In this document: positions 51,603-61,568 of the stretch, piece after piece
Layout: every line of letters begins with the position of its first letter
How positions within the stretch are numbered: the stretch's first letter is position 1
Source of the DNA: Paenilisteria newyorkensis
Lineage (GTDB): Bacteria; Bacillota; Bacilli; Lactobacillales; Listeriaceae
Reading direction: 5' to 3'
Assembly: GCF_000766145.1 (NCBI RefSeq)
Contig: NZ_JNFB01000012.1
Span: 124,001-188,000, forward strand
DNA length: 64,000 nucleotides
Translations under genes and position numbers: made by a program
Notes under the pieces: model-generated
Told to the model about the DNA's origin: nothing
Database searches by the model: none
The model's input: the letters and a program-made list of their open reading frames with translations, nothing else

Positions 51603-52613
51603 ATGAATGGAAAAATGAAGATAAAATGGCAGGAAAAAGGATTTTGGATCGGTGTAGCCGTCACGCTCGCCTGTTCACTAGCAGGAAAATATTTAGCACA
51701 AATACCGGGCTTGCAGATTGTCGGCGCACTCGTCATCGCACTAATACTCGGAATGCTCGTCCAAATGAGCCGGACACTTGTCGTCAGCGCACAACCTGGA
51801 ACGAGCTTCATATCGAATAAATTTTTGCGGTTAGGGATTATTTTGTTAGGATTCCGGTTGAACTTAAAGGCGTTGGCGGATTCTGGCGTGAAAACGATTA
51901 TCTTCGCGATTGTGGTCGTCGCATTCACGATTGTCACAGTATATTTCCTCTGCAAATGGCTAAAAGTAGACAGCACACTCGGCATGCTCACGGCTTGCGG
52001 GTGCGGGATTTGCGGTGCCGCTGCGGTCATGGGCGTGTCTCCCCAGTTGAAGGCAAAAAATGATGATGCGGTGCTAGCGGTGGCCGTGGTTTGCATCTTA
52101 GGAACGGTATTTACGCTCATCGAAGTAGGACTGATGCCCGTTTTAGGTATGACGCCAACGCAATTCGGTGTCATGGCCGGCTCATCTTTACATGAAATCG
52201 CACATGCGGTAGCAGCTGGTGGGGCAGGGGGAACGCAGGCACTTGACGCGTCGATTATCATGAAATTATCTCGCGTCTTGCTACTCGCACCAGTTGCTTT
52301 AATAGTAGGAATCATCGCCCAACGCAAAACACAAGGAGCATCAGACGAAAAGGCCAAATTACCGATTCCGTGGTTCATGGGTGGATTCCTATTGACGAGT
52401 GCGATTGGCACCTTCATCGCGATGCCAGCAAGCTTATTAGACGGCCTGGTTTCACTGGCGTATCTTTGCCTCGGAATGGCGATGGCAGGACTCGGTATGA
52501 GCGTGAATTTCCAAGTGATTATCCGTCGCGGCGGGCGTGTATTTTTAGCGGCAACTATTGGTTCTGTTGCGTTATTAGCCCTATCGATTACCGCGAGTAA
52601 ACTCTTCTTTTAA
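51603..52613 (+). CDS. YeiH/UPF0324 family putative sulfate exporter
   Basis: A 336-residue protein with about ten helices (FISNKFLRLGIILLGFRLNLKAL, TACGCGICGAAAVMGVSP, AHAVAAGGAGG). It belongs to the YeiH family, whose members are annotated as putative sulfate exporters; the substrate is not firmly established. AGGAG directly precedes ATG 51603, so ATG 51615 is an alternative start. A LysR gene is divergent and a terminator follows. Confidence 0.87.
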   Translation: MNGKMKIKWQEKGFWIGVAVTLACSLAGKYLAQIPGLQIVGALVIALILGMLVQMSRTLVVSAQPGTSFISNKFLRLGIILLGFRLNLKALADSGVKTIIFAIVVVAFTIVTVYFLCKWLKVDSTLGMLTACGCGICGAAAVMGVSPQLKAKNDDAVLAVAVVCILGTVFTLIEVGLMPVLGMTPTQFGVMAGSSLHEIAHAVAAGGAGGTQALDASIIMKLSRVLLLAPVALIVGIIAQRKTQGASDEKAKLPIPWFMGGFLLTSAIGTFIAMPASLLDGLVSLAYLCLGMAMAGLGMSVNFQVIIRRGGRVFLAATIGSVALLALSITASKLFF

Positions 52614-52616
52614 ACG

Positions 52617-52653
52617 CAAAAACAGCGCATCCCGCGAAAAGGATGCGCTGTTT
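52617..52653. terminator. bidirectional terminator
   Basis: AAACAGCGCATCC pairs with GGATGCGCTGTTT, between convergent genes. Confidence 0.85.
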
Positions 52654-52665
52654 CTATAGAAAAAC

Positions 52666-54438
52666 TTATTCAATCACAAACTGATTATGATACAATTCGG
52701 AGTAGAATCCTTCTTCTTTCAGCAATGATTCATGTGTGCCTTGCTCGATAACTTCTCCTTGATGCAAGACCACGATATGATCGGCGTCAAGAATCGTTTT
52801 CAAACGGTGGGCAATAACGAAACTAGTACGACCCGAGATAACGTTATCCATCGCTTTTTGAATGCGGCTCTCGGTCACGGTATCTACATTACTTGTCGCC
52901 TCATCTAGAATAAGCAGGGACGGATTTGTAATAATCGTACGCGCGATACTAATCAATTGCTTCTGACCAACACTGAAAATATTATTCTCATCCGTGATTT
53001 CCGTGTCATAACCGTTCTCAAGCGTCATGATGAAATCGTGAATATTGGCTTGTTTCGCAGCATCCGTAACTTCTGCATCTGTTGCTTCCGGTTTACCGAA
53101 GACGATATTATCGCGGATAGTACCCGAGAAAAGCACAGAATCTTGAAGCACGATACCAACTTCTTTACGAAGAGACGCGAGTTTAATGTCACGAATATCG
53201 ACATCATCGAACAAAATCGCACCGTTATCGACATTGTAGAAACGGTTCAGTAGGTTCATGACGGTCGTTTTACCAGAACCAGTCGGGCCAACGAGGGCAA
53301 CCATTTTACCTCTTTCCACATCAATCGAGACATTTTTAAGCACTGGTTTTTCAGGCGTATAAGCGAAGTCCACATTTTGCAACTTCACGCTTTTGTGAAC
53401 GCCATCGATTGTTTTCAGGTCTTTACGCTCCACTTCTTCTTCTTCGTCAAAAATTTCACTAACACGGCGCGCACCAGTAATTGCTAATTGAAGCATGCTG
53501 TACTGAGACGAAATTTGAGTAAGTGGCATATAAAATTGTTGCGAATACTGCACGAACATAACGATCAAACCAAGAGCTGCGGCACGTTCGATACTACCGT
53601 CAAGCGCTAGGTAACCACCGAAGAAGATTACGACAGCTGTATTGATTAACGAAATACCTTGCATCATCGGGAAAAGTAAACCGGAGTAAACTTGACCTTT
53701 AAAAGTTGCGTCTTTCACGATGTTATTATGTTTCACGAAGCCTTCAATCGTTTCTTGCTCTAAACCGTTTGTAATAACGATTTTTTGACCGGAGATTTTT
53801 TCATCGATATAGCCGTTTAGTTCGCCGAGACGATCTTGTTGCATATCCACGTATTTACGAGCTTTGCGGATAATCAACGCGGCAATAACAATCGCAATTG
53901 GTGCCATCAGAAGCGTCACCGTTGCTAATTTCACATTTTGGTTATACATCATGATGATAACACCAATCATTAACGCAACGTTTGACAAAACTTGCACGAG
54001 CGCTTGGTTCAGCGTATTCGAGATGTTGTCTAAGTCACTTGTAAAACGGCTCAGCATTTCGCCATCTTTATGCCCATCGAAGAAACGAATCGACAGTTTC
54101 TCCATTTTGCGGAACAATCCGATACGCATCCGGTTCGTCGCGCGACCAGAAACGCCGGCCATCAAGATCGTTTGAATGAATGTTGCAGCGGCAAGTAGGA
54201 CATAGAATAGAATTAGCATCCAAATAATATGGACGAAATCCGTCTTGTCATCAACGCCAGTCGTGAAGAAGCGTTGCGCGTAAGTTGCCAGTTCTTGGAT
54301 AGCTTTCCCGATATATTCAGGAGCCTTGACTTGTAAATAAGTAGCACCGATAATCGCGATAATAATCACGGTCAGCTGCAACTTGTAAGCTTTTAAATAG
54401 TGCCAGAAAAAGCGGCAGATACGTTTAAATTCAGCCAT
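52666..54438 (-). CDS. ABC exporter half-transporter, catalytic-Glu subunit (second pair)
   Basis: A 590-residue exporter subunit: six-helix membrane domain, then ATPase with [20 protein letters not shown] (catalytic Glu) and the signature region FSVGQKQL. It starts at the last base of the upstream gene's stop (TAATG), so the two subunits are coupled. It is the functional counterpart of the 26.9-kb gene. The substrate is likely lipophilic drugs or peptides; no regulator gene is adjacent. Confidence 0.91.
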   Translation of the reverse strand: MAEFKRICRFFWHYLKAYKLQLTVIIIAIIGATYLQVKAPEYIGKAIQELATYAQRFFTTGVDDKTDFVHIIWMLILFYVLLAAATFIQTILMAGVSGRATNRMRIGLFRKMEKLSIRFFDGHKDGEMLSRFTSDLDNISNTLNQALVQVLSNVALMIGVIIMMYNQNVKLATVTLLMAPIAIVIAALIIRKARKYVDMQQDRLGELNGYIDEKISGQKIVITNGLEQETIEGFVKHNNIVKDATFKGQVYSGLLFPMMQGISLINTAVVIFFGGYLALDGSIERAAALGLIVMFVQYSQQFYMPLTQISSQYSMLQLAITGARRVSEIFDEEEEVERKDLKTIDGVHKSVKLQNVDFAYTPEKPVLKNVSIDVERGKMVALVGPTGSGKTTVMNLLNRFYNVDNGAILFDDVDIRDIKLASLRKEVGIVLQDSVLFSGTIRDNIVFGKPEATDAEVTDAAKQANIHDFIMTLENGYDTEITDENNIFSVGQKQLISIARTIITNPSLLILDEATSNVDTVTESRIQKAMDNVISGRTSFVIAHRLKTILDADHIVVLHQGEVIEQGTHESLLKEEGFYSELYHNQFVIE

Positions 54439-56159
54439 TACGCGTCAACCTCCTTTCCCTTTTGTGTGTCATAGATTTCTCTGTAAACCGCACTTGTTTC
54501 AACGAGTTCTTTGTGTGAACCGACGCCAACAAGTTCCCCAGCATCAAGCACGAGAATCTTGTCTGCATGAATCACAGAAGAGATTTTTTGCGCGATAATG
54601 AAAGTGGTCGTGTTGCTCAGTTCTTTATTCAGCGCTTCTTTGACAAGTTTCTCACTGCGCGCATCTAGGGCACTCGTAGAATCATCAAGAATCAGAATCT
54701 TCGGATCACCGATAATACCGCGTGAGATGGAAAGGCGTTGTTTCTGCCCGCCGGAGAAGTTATTACCACGCTCAACGATTGGCGCTTCATACACATCCGC
54801 ATGGCGTTCAATAAATTCTTTCGCCTGCGCAATGCGTGTCGCTTTTTCCATATCGTCTGGCGTTGCGTCTTTCTTACCATGACGTAAGTTCTCGGCAATC
54901 GTACCTGAGAAAAGAATCGCGCGTTGCAATACAAGCGAAACCGTATCGCGTAACGTCTGTTTATTCACTTTCTTCAAGTCCGTTCCACCAATCAAAATTT
55001 CACCCTCGGTTGGGTCGTATAATCGTGGAATCAGTTGTGCCAAGGTCGATTTACCAGACCCGGTCGCTCCAACGATACCAACCATTTCGCCAGGTTTCGC
55101 TTCGAATGAAATATGTTTCAGCGCTTTTGTTTCATCGCCTTCATATTGGAAACTAACATCGCGGAACTCCACGCTACCAACTAAATCTTGTTTTGGCGCG
55201 TTTTCGTCATACGTAATATCAGGCTCTGTTTCTAGCACTTCACCGATACGTTTCAATGAAATCATCGCACGTGACGCCATCATCATCATCATACCACCGA
55301 TAATAATCGCCATCATAATTTGCATTAAGTAGTTCATGAAAGATGCAATTGCACCAATTACCGCAGGATCATCTTTCACTAAATCCCCAGCAAAATAAAT
55401 TGCCGCGACAACTGCCATGTTTGAAACGAGCATAAATGCCGGAATCATAATCGAGAAAAGCTGTCCAACTACGATGGTGTGATGCGTTAATTTATCACTT
55501 GTTTTTGTGAATCGCTCTAGTTCATTATCTTCTTGTACGAACGATTTCACGACGCGCATACCAGCCAAGTTTTCCTTCGCAATAGCATTGACGCGATCAA
55601 TAAAGCCTTGAATTTTGCCAAAATGTTTGCCCATGCGTCCAAAAATCAAGAAAACAATGAGGAGAACAAGGACAACGAGCACGATAATAATCCACCAAAG
55701 TTCTGGCAGGGTATACATCGCTAAAATAAAACTACCAATAAACATAATCGGAATTCGAGTGATGGATTGTAGCGACATCATCACTAAGTTTTGAACTTGC
55801 GTAATATCATTCGTTTGACGAACCACTAGATTTCCCGTCGAAAGTCTCTCGATATTGCTGAATGAGAAAGTTTGAATTTTGCGGAAACTAGTTTCACGAA
55901 TGTCGGCTCCTACACCTTGTGCCACTTTTGCGGAGAGGATGGTGTTGAGGATACCAGCGATAAGTCCGACGACCGCAATAATAATAAGTAAAATACCAAT
56001 TCGCGTAATGTCATCCATATCGTCTTTAATAATTGCTTCCAGTACTTGTTGTAATAATTTCGGCTGCCATAATTGTGAGATAACCATGACGACGATGAAA
56101 AGTGTGGAGAGCGTGGTTTGAAGCTTGTATTTCTTCAAGTGTTGAAATAAAACTTTCAT
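54438..56159 (-). CDS. ABC exporter half-transporter, degenerate-site subunit (second pair)
   Basis: A 573-residue subunit with [18 protein letters not shown] and Walker [12 protein letters not shown], where Asp replaces the catalytic Glu. It is the degenerate partner of the next gene. AAGGAGGT precedes the start at 56159; the frame to 56201 is not needed. The 354-base gap upstream (56160-56513) holds only the promoter region of the divergent sugar transporter. Confidence 0.91.
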   Translation of the reverse strand: MKVLFQHLKKYKLQTTLSTLFIVVMVISQLWQPKLLQQVLEAIIKDDMDDITRIGILLIIIAVVGLIAGILNTILSAKVAQGVGADIRETSFRKIQTFSFSNIERLSTGNLVVRQTNDITQVQNLVMMSLQSITRIPIMFIGSFILAMYTLPELWWIIIVLVVLVLLIVFLIFGRMGKHFGKIQGFIDRVNAIAKENLAGMRVVKSFVQEDNELERFTKTSDKLTHHTIVVGQLFSIMIPAFMLVSNMAVVAAIYFAGDLVKDDPAVIGAIASFMNYLMQIMMAIIIGGMMMMMASRAMISLKRIGEVLETEPDITYDENAPKQDLVGSVEFRDVSFQYEGDETKALKHISFEAKPGEMVGIVGATGSGKSTLAQLIPRLYDPTEGEILIGGTDLKKVNKQTLRDTVSLVLQRAILFSGTIAENLRHGKKDATPDDMEKATRIAQAKEFIERHADVYEAPIVERGNNFSGGQKQRLSISRGIIGDPKILILDDSTSALDARSEKLVKEALNKELSNTTTFIIAQKISSVIHADKILVLDAGELVGVGSHKELVETSAVYREIYDTQKGKEVDA

Positions 56160-56378
56160 TATATACCTCCTTGTGTATGCGTTAAAAACCAGCACGAACA
56201 TATATTCTAAACCAAATTGGACTTATATGCAAGGGAAAAATGAAACTTTATTCTAGTAAATGAGGCTTGTCATAAAATGTTCACAAAATATTGCAAAGTA
56301 CAAGGGGCTCTAGGAGTAGGTGTCATCGATCTTTAGGCTGATTGGATACAAAAAATACGAAAATGAGCATAAAAAAGC

Positions 56379-56409
56379 TTGCTATGAAACGGCTTTCATT
56401 TTGTATAAT
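56379..56409 (+). promoter_or_regulatory. promoter with central cre-like operator
   Basis: TTGCTA at 56379-56384 and TATAAT at 56404-56409, with TGAAACGGCTTTCA (56385-56398) filling the spacer. This is palindromic and cre-like, so CcpA repression of the sugar transporter is plausible. The 19-base spacing is long. Confidence 0.42.
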
Positions 56410-56513
56410 AAGAAATAGGAATATCGACATATGAAATAGAATGTGGGATAATCAATTTTTAAGGGATTGCCGTACATAACTTGGTTCGATAATGATGGGA
56501 GGAAAAGGGACAG

Positions 56514-57377
56514 ATGAATATTTTGATAGCGCTTATACCTGCTTTACTATGGGGATTCATGCCGTTACTTATTACAAAAATTGGCGGGACAACGAGGCAA
56601 CAAACGACGGGTATCACGTTTGGAGCCCTTATTTTTGCGTGTATTGCGTTCGTTTTTACAGATCCGGTGTATACAATGGAAACGGTGATTATTAGTTTTT
56701 TGACGGGGTGTTTGTGGAGTGTCGGGCAAATGTTCCAGTTGAAGTCATTTAAGCTGATCGGTGTTTCGAAGGCGATGCCGATTTCGACGGGGATGCAACT
56801 CGTTGGGACGACGCTTTGTGGTGTGTTGCTATTTCACGAATGGGATACGACATTCCGAATTGTGTTTGGGTTTACCGCGTTGGCGCTGATTGTTATCGGT
56901 ATTTTCATGACATCCTACGCGGAAAAAGAAGAAGCGGGGCAAGCGACGTTGAACCGCGGACTGCTCGCACTAGCCATTTCGTCGGCGGGTTACGTTAGCT
57001 ACGTCGTGATTATTCAAGGTTTCGCGATCAATGGGCTGGACGCGATTTTGCCGCAAGCGATTGGAATGGTGATAGCGGCGCTGATTATGACGGCGCGTAG
57101 TAAGGACGACAAAGAAAGCCGATTCATTAAGAAAACAGCATGGCTTGCGATTCCCGGCATGATTTGGGCGCTCGGGAATGTGGCGATGATATACGCGAAC
57201 AGTCTTGTTGGTGTCGCGACGGGATTCTCCCTTTCACAACTCGGCGTCGTTATTTCGACACTGGGCGCGATTCTTCTATTAAATGAACGCAAAACACGAA
57301 AAGAAATCATTTTTGTCATTATCGGTGTTATTTTAGTAGTTGTCGGTGGAATAATGATAGGTGCCACCAAAGCCTAG
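56514..57377 (+). CDS. GRP-family sugar uptake protein (GlcU/RbsU-like)
   Basis: A 287-residue protein with ten helices. PALLWGFMPLLITKIGGTTRQQTTGITFGAL and SVGQMFQLKSFKLIGVSKAMPISTGMQL are typical of the glucose/ribose porter family (drug/metabolite transporter superfamily). It imports a sugar by proton symport; glucose or ribose is likely. GGGAGGAAAAGG precedes the ATG. Hairpin repeat copy E begins three bases after the stop. Confidence 0.87.
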   Translation: MNILIALIPALLWGFMPLLITKIGGTTRQQTTGITFGALIFACIAFVFTDPVYTMETVIISFLTGCLWSVGQMFQLKSFKLIGVSKAMPISTGMQLVGTTLCGVLLFHEWDTTFRIVFGFTALALIVIGIFMTSYAEKEEAGQATLNRGLLALAISSAGYVSYVVIIQGFAINGLDAILPQAIGMVIAALIMTARSKDDKESRFIKKTAWLAIPGMIWALGNVAMIYANSLVGVATGFSLSQLGVVISTLGAILLLNERKTRKEIIFVIIGVILVVVGGIMIGATKA

Positions 57378-57380
57378 TCG

Positions 57381-57572
57381 CTCAGCGGGGCGACAAATAT
57401 TCATTTTCGTCGTTAAAAGCTCCGTTCCAGCGCTCTTCTACACTGCGTTTCGCATAACTTCTCACATGGTCGGAGATAAGACTCCCTTCCTGTTTTCAGT
57501 CAACGTACCCCAGTACGCTCTGCGCTGGTACTCGCTTTTGCCTAGAAACCAAGCATTTGTCACCCCGCTGAG
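57381..57572. repeat. long hairpin intergenic repeat, copy E (with extra insert)
   Basis: The ends pair as CTCAGCGGGGCGACAAAT with ATTTGTCACCCCGCTGAG. The interior matches copies A-C, but about 70 bases (around 57435-57505, ending CTGTTTTCAGTCAACGTACC) are inserted. A similar insert occurs at 58605-58690. It lies between the sugar transporter and the WxL gene. Confidence 0.82.
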
Positions 57573-57654
57573 TTTTTGAGAAATATCATGTAAATCGGTT
57601 TTTCTATTTCAACGATCTGAGCCTAATCGTTTTCATTTTTTTCTAGCTTTCTAT

Positions 57655-57717
57655 ATTTTTTGACATAACTCCTGAATTTCGTCTTTTGTGTAGTAATCTT
57701 ATGTATGTAAGGGACAC
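57655..57717 (+). promoter_or_regulatory. WxL gene promoter with shared regulatory motif
   Basis: TTGACA at 57660-57665 lies 29 bases before TGTAGTAATCTTAT (57689-57702), which continues into TGTAAGGGACAC. The same arrangement with the same 29-base spacing occurs at 60483-60540. It is a candidate target of the nearby Mga-like regulator. Confidence 0.5.
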
Positions 57718-57746
57718 AATAAAAAACGAGAGAAGGAATTGATAAT

Positions 57747-58478
57747 ATGAAATTAACGAAATTCGCGATCGTCGGTATGGTAACAGTGGCAACCTTAGTA
57801 GGAACGGGTACGGGAACAATGGCTCATGCAGCGGACGGTGGAACATTGGGCTCCAAAGCAGATGTCAACTTTATTCCTAATGATACAATCACAAATCCAG
57901 TTGATCCAACAGATCCAGGCAATCCAGAAGTAGTGGTACCCGTTGATCCGGATCATCCAGCAGGTACAGCAGGACCTCTAAGCATCGATTATATCTCTAA
58001 TATTCACTTCGGAGATCAAAAAATATCCGGTAACAATGAGGTTTACTCCGCGAAGCTTGATCAAATTAAAGTTGGCGCTGCAGAAACGGTAAAAGATATT
58101 CCGAACTATATCCAAATTACGGATAACCGTGGTTCTAACGCAGGTTGGCATCTAACGGTAAAACAAGACGGCCAATTTGTTAACGGTACATCTGAATTAC
58201 TTGGTGCTGTATTAAGTTTTGAAAATCCAACATTGAACTCGGCATCAGAAAGTGACGCACCAACAGCAACAGGATTCTCGCTTGATCCAGCTGGAACGTC
58301 ATCGGATGTTATGAGTGCAGAAGAAGACCAAGGTATGGGAACGTGGGTTGATATGTTCGGAGCGGATGCAACAGAAGCCGCAGACAGCATTAAACTAAGC
58401 GTACCAGGTAAAACTTCGAAAATTCCAGGTCAGTACGAAGCAACACTAACTTGGGAATTAACAGATACGCCAGCATAA
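57747..58478 (+). CDS. WxL domain surface protein
   Basis: A 243-residue exported protein. The signal peptide ends near residue 29 (TMAHAA). A Pro/Asp-rich spacer (NPVDPTDPGNPEVVVPVDPDHP) leads to a WxL domain with both motifs: GWHLTV in the middle and YEATLTWELTD at the end. WxL domains bind peptidoglycan non-covalently. AGAAGGAA precedes the ATG. A terminator follows. An Mga-like regulator is encoded convergently downstream. Confidence 0.9.
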   Translation: MKLTKFAIVGMVTVATLVGTGTGTMAHAADGGTLGSKADVNFIPNDTITNPVDPTDPGNPEVVVPVDPDHPAGTAGPLSIDYISNIHFGDQKISGNNEVYSAKLDQIKVGAAETVKDIPNYIQITDNRGSNAGWHLTVKQDGQFVNGTSELLGAVLSFENPTLNSASESDAPTATGFSLDPAGTSSDVMSAEEDQGMGTWVDMFGADATEAADSIKLSVPGKTSKIPGQYEATLTWELTDTPA

Positions 58479-58496
58479 GCTCGATTTATGTATAGC

Positions 58497-58535
58497 AAAA
58501 TCTTCGTCCTGCCCAACATGGGTAGGACGATTTTT
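58497..58535 (+). terminator. WxL gene terminator
   Basis: CGTCCTGCCC pairs with GGGTAGGACG, then T5. A diverged copy of this terminator and its upstream bases occurs at 58807-58868. Confidence 0.82.
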
Positions 58536-58581
58536 CATAGGACTGGACCATAACCCAAATAAATCGGCGACAAGCGCTCGC

Positions 58582-58794
58582 ATTCAGGGGATTTGGCGGA
58601 CTTCCGGTTCTGCTACGCAATACTTGCTACGCTTAACTTCTTGCATGGTCGAGGAAACTACCCTCTCCCTGCTTTCAGTCATCACATACACCAGTATGCT
58701 CCGCTTTGTTGGGACTGTTCGACATGTAATGAGTTACAGTCCCAATATAAGCGTGAACAAAGTGAACGGTTAATCCTATCCAAATCCCCTGAAT
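58582..58794. repeat. long hairpin intergenic repeat, composite copy F
   Basis: ATTCAGGGGATTTGG (58582-58596) pairs with CCAAATCCCCTGAAT (58780-58794). The interior combines the copy-E insert (CTGCTTTCAGTCATCACATAC) and the 68-base unit seen beside floA (TTGGGACTGT...ACAGTCCCAA, 58708-58775). The 419-base gap (58479-58897) holds only this element and duplicated flanks. Confidence 0.72.
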
Positions 58795-58897
58795 ACAACC
58801 GCTTTCGCTCGATTTGTGTATAGCATTATGATCGTCTTACCCAAAAAGAAAGGGAAGGCGATTTTATCTTGTTTGGAATTTAGTTCTAGCCTGGTTT

Positions 58898-60367
58898 TTA
58901 TTCAGCAAAGCGCTCATTCTTCTTACTCAAAAACAGATCTAGTTGTTCAAAATCTTTTTTTACAGGGGGCATGTTCCAGACAAGCGTGTCGGCTGTGATG
59001 CCAGTTTCTTCATAGAACGGGAAATCGCTGATGATGAGGTCGATGTGTTGCATGTGTTCGTGGGAATGCAACTCGTCACAAATGATGATTTGTTCTTCTG
59101 AATATCGCTTCCGTAACTCAGTCCGCAGATACTCCTCCCAAAAATAGCCGTTCTCTGAAACAATTTTCACATGAAGGATCCGATATTGCTGCTCTTGTTG
59201 TATCACAATATTGTAGAAATCCGTTAAATAGTGGATCATCATGGCCTTGTTAGAGCGAATATAACGGTGATTTGGATTCGTTTCAAAGCTATTTAGCACC
59301 GTTCTAATCTTTTGACTAAGCGCATGTTTATCGGGGGCTATGTGCGTATATGGAACCTCTGGCAGGTTGTTCATTTTATCAATAAAGAGGAAGCGCGTCA
59401 GAAAATCAATCGTTTCTGCTAATATATGCGTTGAATTATGAATCTGATACTCCTCTAAAAGTTTCACCAAATCCTGAGCAAGTTCATACTTAGGAGGATT
59501 CACAAGTTTACTATTTTTCACCCGAACTTCTGCTTGCCCCTCGTCAACATAAGAGAATTTTGTCCAAAAGCACATCAAGACATTGATATAACACTCCTGT
59601 TTTGATAACGGAAAGCCAACAATATCCCCTAAAATCGAATAATCAACGGGATGGAATTCACGCTGCGCATCGGCAATACTTTTCCAAGAGTGGAGGTCGG
59701 CTTGCGTCATGGTGTAGTGATAACCCTGCTTCACCCGCTCCAAACAAACCGCAATCGCAATCGCATAATTTATCCGGGCAGACAGCGAAAAATAAATCCC
59801 AAAGCAACTCTCCACCGTCTTAATAAAGTCATTCACACGCGCATAAGGTATCTCTGGAAATGGCCACTTCGTATAAGGATAGGAACGGCTATAAATCTGG
59901 AAATAATAAAAACGCAAGCGAATCTCCGTCCCCTTAATATCAAGCGGTGTCGTCTCCAACACGAGGCGACTCTCAGCAAGATATGTATCGATCTGACGAA
60001 CACGGCGATACATCGTCGGCAAACTACTGAAATTCGCTTCCGCCCAATCCGTCAAGTTTTGCCGTTTCCCTGTAAAGATATCCTTAGAAATCAAATACAT
60101 ATACGAACTACTAACGGTCATGGCATATAAATAGGAGAAATTGATTTGCTCCCCTACATCGAGCAACACATAAAATTCATCCTCATGCACACGAGCAATC
60201 GCCGGGTCAAAAATTTCCTGCAAGCTTTTTATATCACTATCCAGCGTCTTAATAGAACAATGCAGCAAGGCCGCAAGCTCTTTCTTCGTGTAATTCTGCT
60301 CTGCCGTAAACAAGATATGCAACAGCCTTAGCTTCCGATATTCTGAAGCAATAACAAGATTTTTCAT
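58898..60367 (-). CDS. Mga-like transcriptional regulator
   Basis: A 489-residue protein. The N-terminal helix-turn-helix (YTKKELAALLHCSIKTLDSDIKSLQEIF, about 25-52) is followed by a second Mga-type HTH/PRD-like helical region and a C-terminal EIIB-like fold (HVKIVSENGYFWEEYLRTELRKRY; IDLIISDFPFYEETGI). This is the Mga/AtxA-type layout controlling surface and virulence genes in Firmicutes. It lies between the WxL gene and the beta-helix surface protein and probably regulates them. The start at 60367 is used; the extension to 60436 is unsupported. Confidence 0.82.
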   Translation of the reverse strand: MKNLVIASEYRKLRLLHILFTAEQNYTKKELAALLHCSIKTLDSDIKSLQEIFDPAIARVHEDEFYVLLDVGEQINFSYLYAMTVSSSYMYLISKDIFTGKRQNLTDWAEANFSSLPTMYRRVRQIDTYLAESRLVLETTPLDIKGTEIRLRFYYFQIYSRSYPYTKWPFPEIPYARVNDFIKTVESCFGIYFSLSARINYAIAIAVCLERVKQGYHYTMTQADLHSWKSIADAQREFHPVDYSILGDIVGFPLSKQECYINVLMCFWTKFSYVDEGQAEVRVKNSKLVNPPKYELAQDLVKLLEEYQIHNSTHILAETIDFLTRFLFIDKMNNLPEVPYTHIAPDKHALSQKIRTVLNSFETNPNHRYIRSNKAMMIHYLTDFYNIVIQQEQQYRILHVKIVSENGYFWEEYLRTELRKRYSEEQIIICDELHSHEHMQHIDLIISDFPFYEETGITADTLVWNMPPVKKDFEQLDLFLSKKNERFAE

Positions 60368-60482
60368 ACGTAAACACGCTCCTAAAGCACGATTTTCTAT
60401 TACGCCAAATATAGCACCATAATTTCCATTTGTCATTCTTTTTTACTAAACAGAGTCAAAAATTTCTCGATAAAAGAACTTT

Positions 60483-60540
60483 TTGATAATAATCGCATTT
60501 TCGGACTTTTATGTAGTATTCTTATAACTGTAAGAGGCAC
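60483..60540 (+). promoter_or_regulatory. second copy of the WxL-type promoter motif
   Basis: TTGATA then, 29 bases on, TGTAGTATTCTTAT and TGTAAGAGGCAC. Over 34 bases (60507-60540) it agrees with 57684-57717 at 27 positions. The stretch 60541-61320 has no gene I can support; an AAAGGAGGTGATG at 60787 leads only to a 10-codon frame. Confidence 0.5.
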
Positions 60541-61329
60541 CGAGAACGGAATACATAAGCACAAAGCGATTCCAAATCTCAGGTACCTAGCGAAAAAAAC
60601 TTCTTCTGGTCATCCCCCGACCAATCGAACGAAATCGGCTGCCCCCTCGCAGTCACACTATCTCTTCTAATTTCCCCAGAAACAAACTTCACAAACCAAA
60701 CCAAAATCCGTAAAACAATGAAAAACCTCACTACAATGGAACTCCATTCTGAGCAAATCGATGGATCCCTTTTAAAAAGCATATCGAAAGGAGGTGATGC
60801 TACCCACAGCAGCACGGCATCTAGAATGAACTGTCAGTGATGTATGACAATTCAAAAAAAGAAGAAAGATAAGTTACATCAAGTTGTGATAAATCTACAA
60901 ATTTAGAGTATAACCAGTAAAAATACCCTAAAAGAAGTGAAATTTGTTACCAAAAAAAAGCCTTTTGTTTTGGGTTATAAAGTAGCTAAAATAAAAGGAA
61001 GCAATACAAAAACAGAAAAATGAAGCAACAAAGGCAAGAAAATATTTATTTTACACCACGTTACTAAAAGATGAAAAAGCATCATAACTTAGTAATATGT
61101 AGTATAAGCAAGATGGATTAACTTAAGTCCAGAGTTTTTAGTAATACTAATCAGAATTTTTAAAATAATCAAACTCTAATTTTGCTAGATTTAACAAAGG
61201 TTTCACCCACGCACCATTAAAGTAAAGTATTTTACAAATTAAAATGGATATATCGTCCAACTACATTTCTTTTTAGAAGAAACTGGCGATTTACAGAAAA
61301 AAACATCGCAAAGTGACTCTGAAATACTA

Positions 61330-61338
61330 TGATATAAT
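61330..61338 (+). promoter_or_regulatory. extended -10 promoter upstream of the beta-helix gene
   Basis: TGATATAAT is a perfect extended -10. A transcript from here would have a leader of about 225 bases before the surface-protein start. Confidence 0.5.
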
Positions 61339-61494
61339 CCAATCAGCACGAATGAAGTAATGAAATTTACTTTGAAAAAATGACTGCAGGGACGTATTCC
61401 AAAACATAAACAAACACTACTTCAGATGATTCTATATTTTTAATAAATATAAATGAGAATACAGTTTTGTTGCAACTTAGGGGGTGTTTATTAT

Positions 61495-61566
61495 GTGAAG
61501 GCAGCACGGTTCACGCAGGAAAACAAACAGACAAATAAACAGTTTAAGGAAGAAGGAGAAAAATAA
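61495..61566 (+). CDS. candidate 23-residue leader peptide
   Basis: GTG at 61495, eight bases after GGGGGTG, opens MKAARFTQENKQTNKQFKEE and three more residues, and stops at 61564-61566, two bases before the surface-protein ATG. The downstream ribosome-binding site lies inside this frame. An ATG-TGA start-stop also overlaps at 61493-61498. Translational coupling or attenuation is possible. Confidence 0.4.
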   Translation: MKAARFTQENKQTNKQFKEEGEK

Positions 61567-61568
61567 AC

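Noticed and set aside
60579-60815. 78-codon minus-strand frame in the long gap before the surface protein
   Set aside because: GTG start without a ribosome-binding site and no recognisable family; plausible protein-like text but not supportable.
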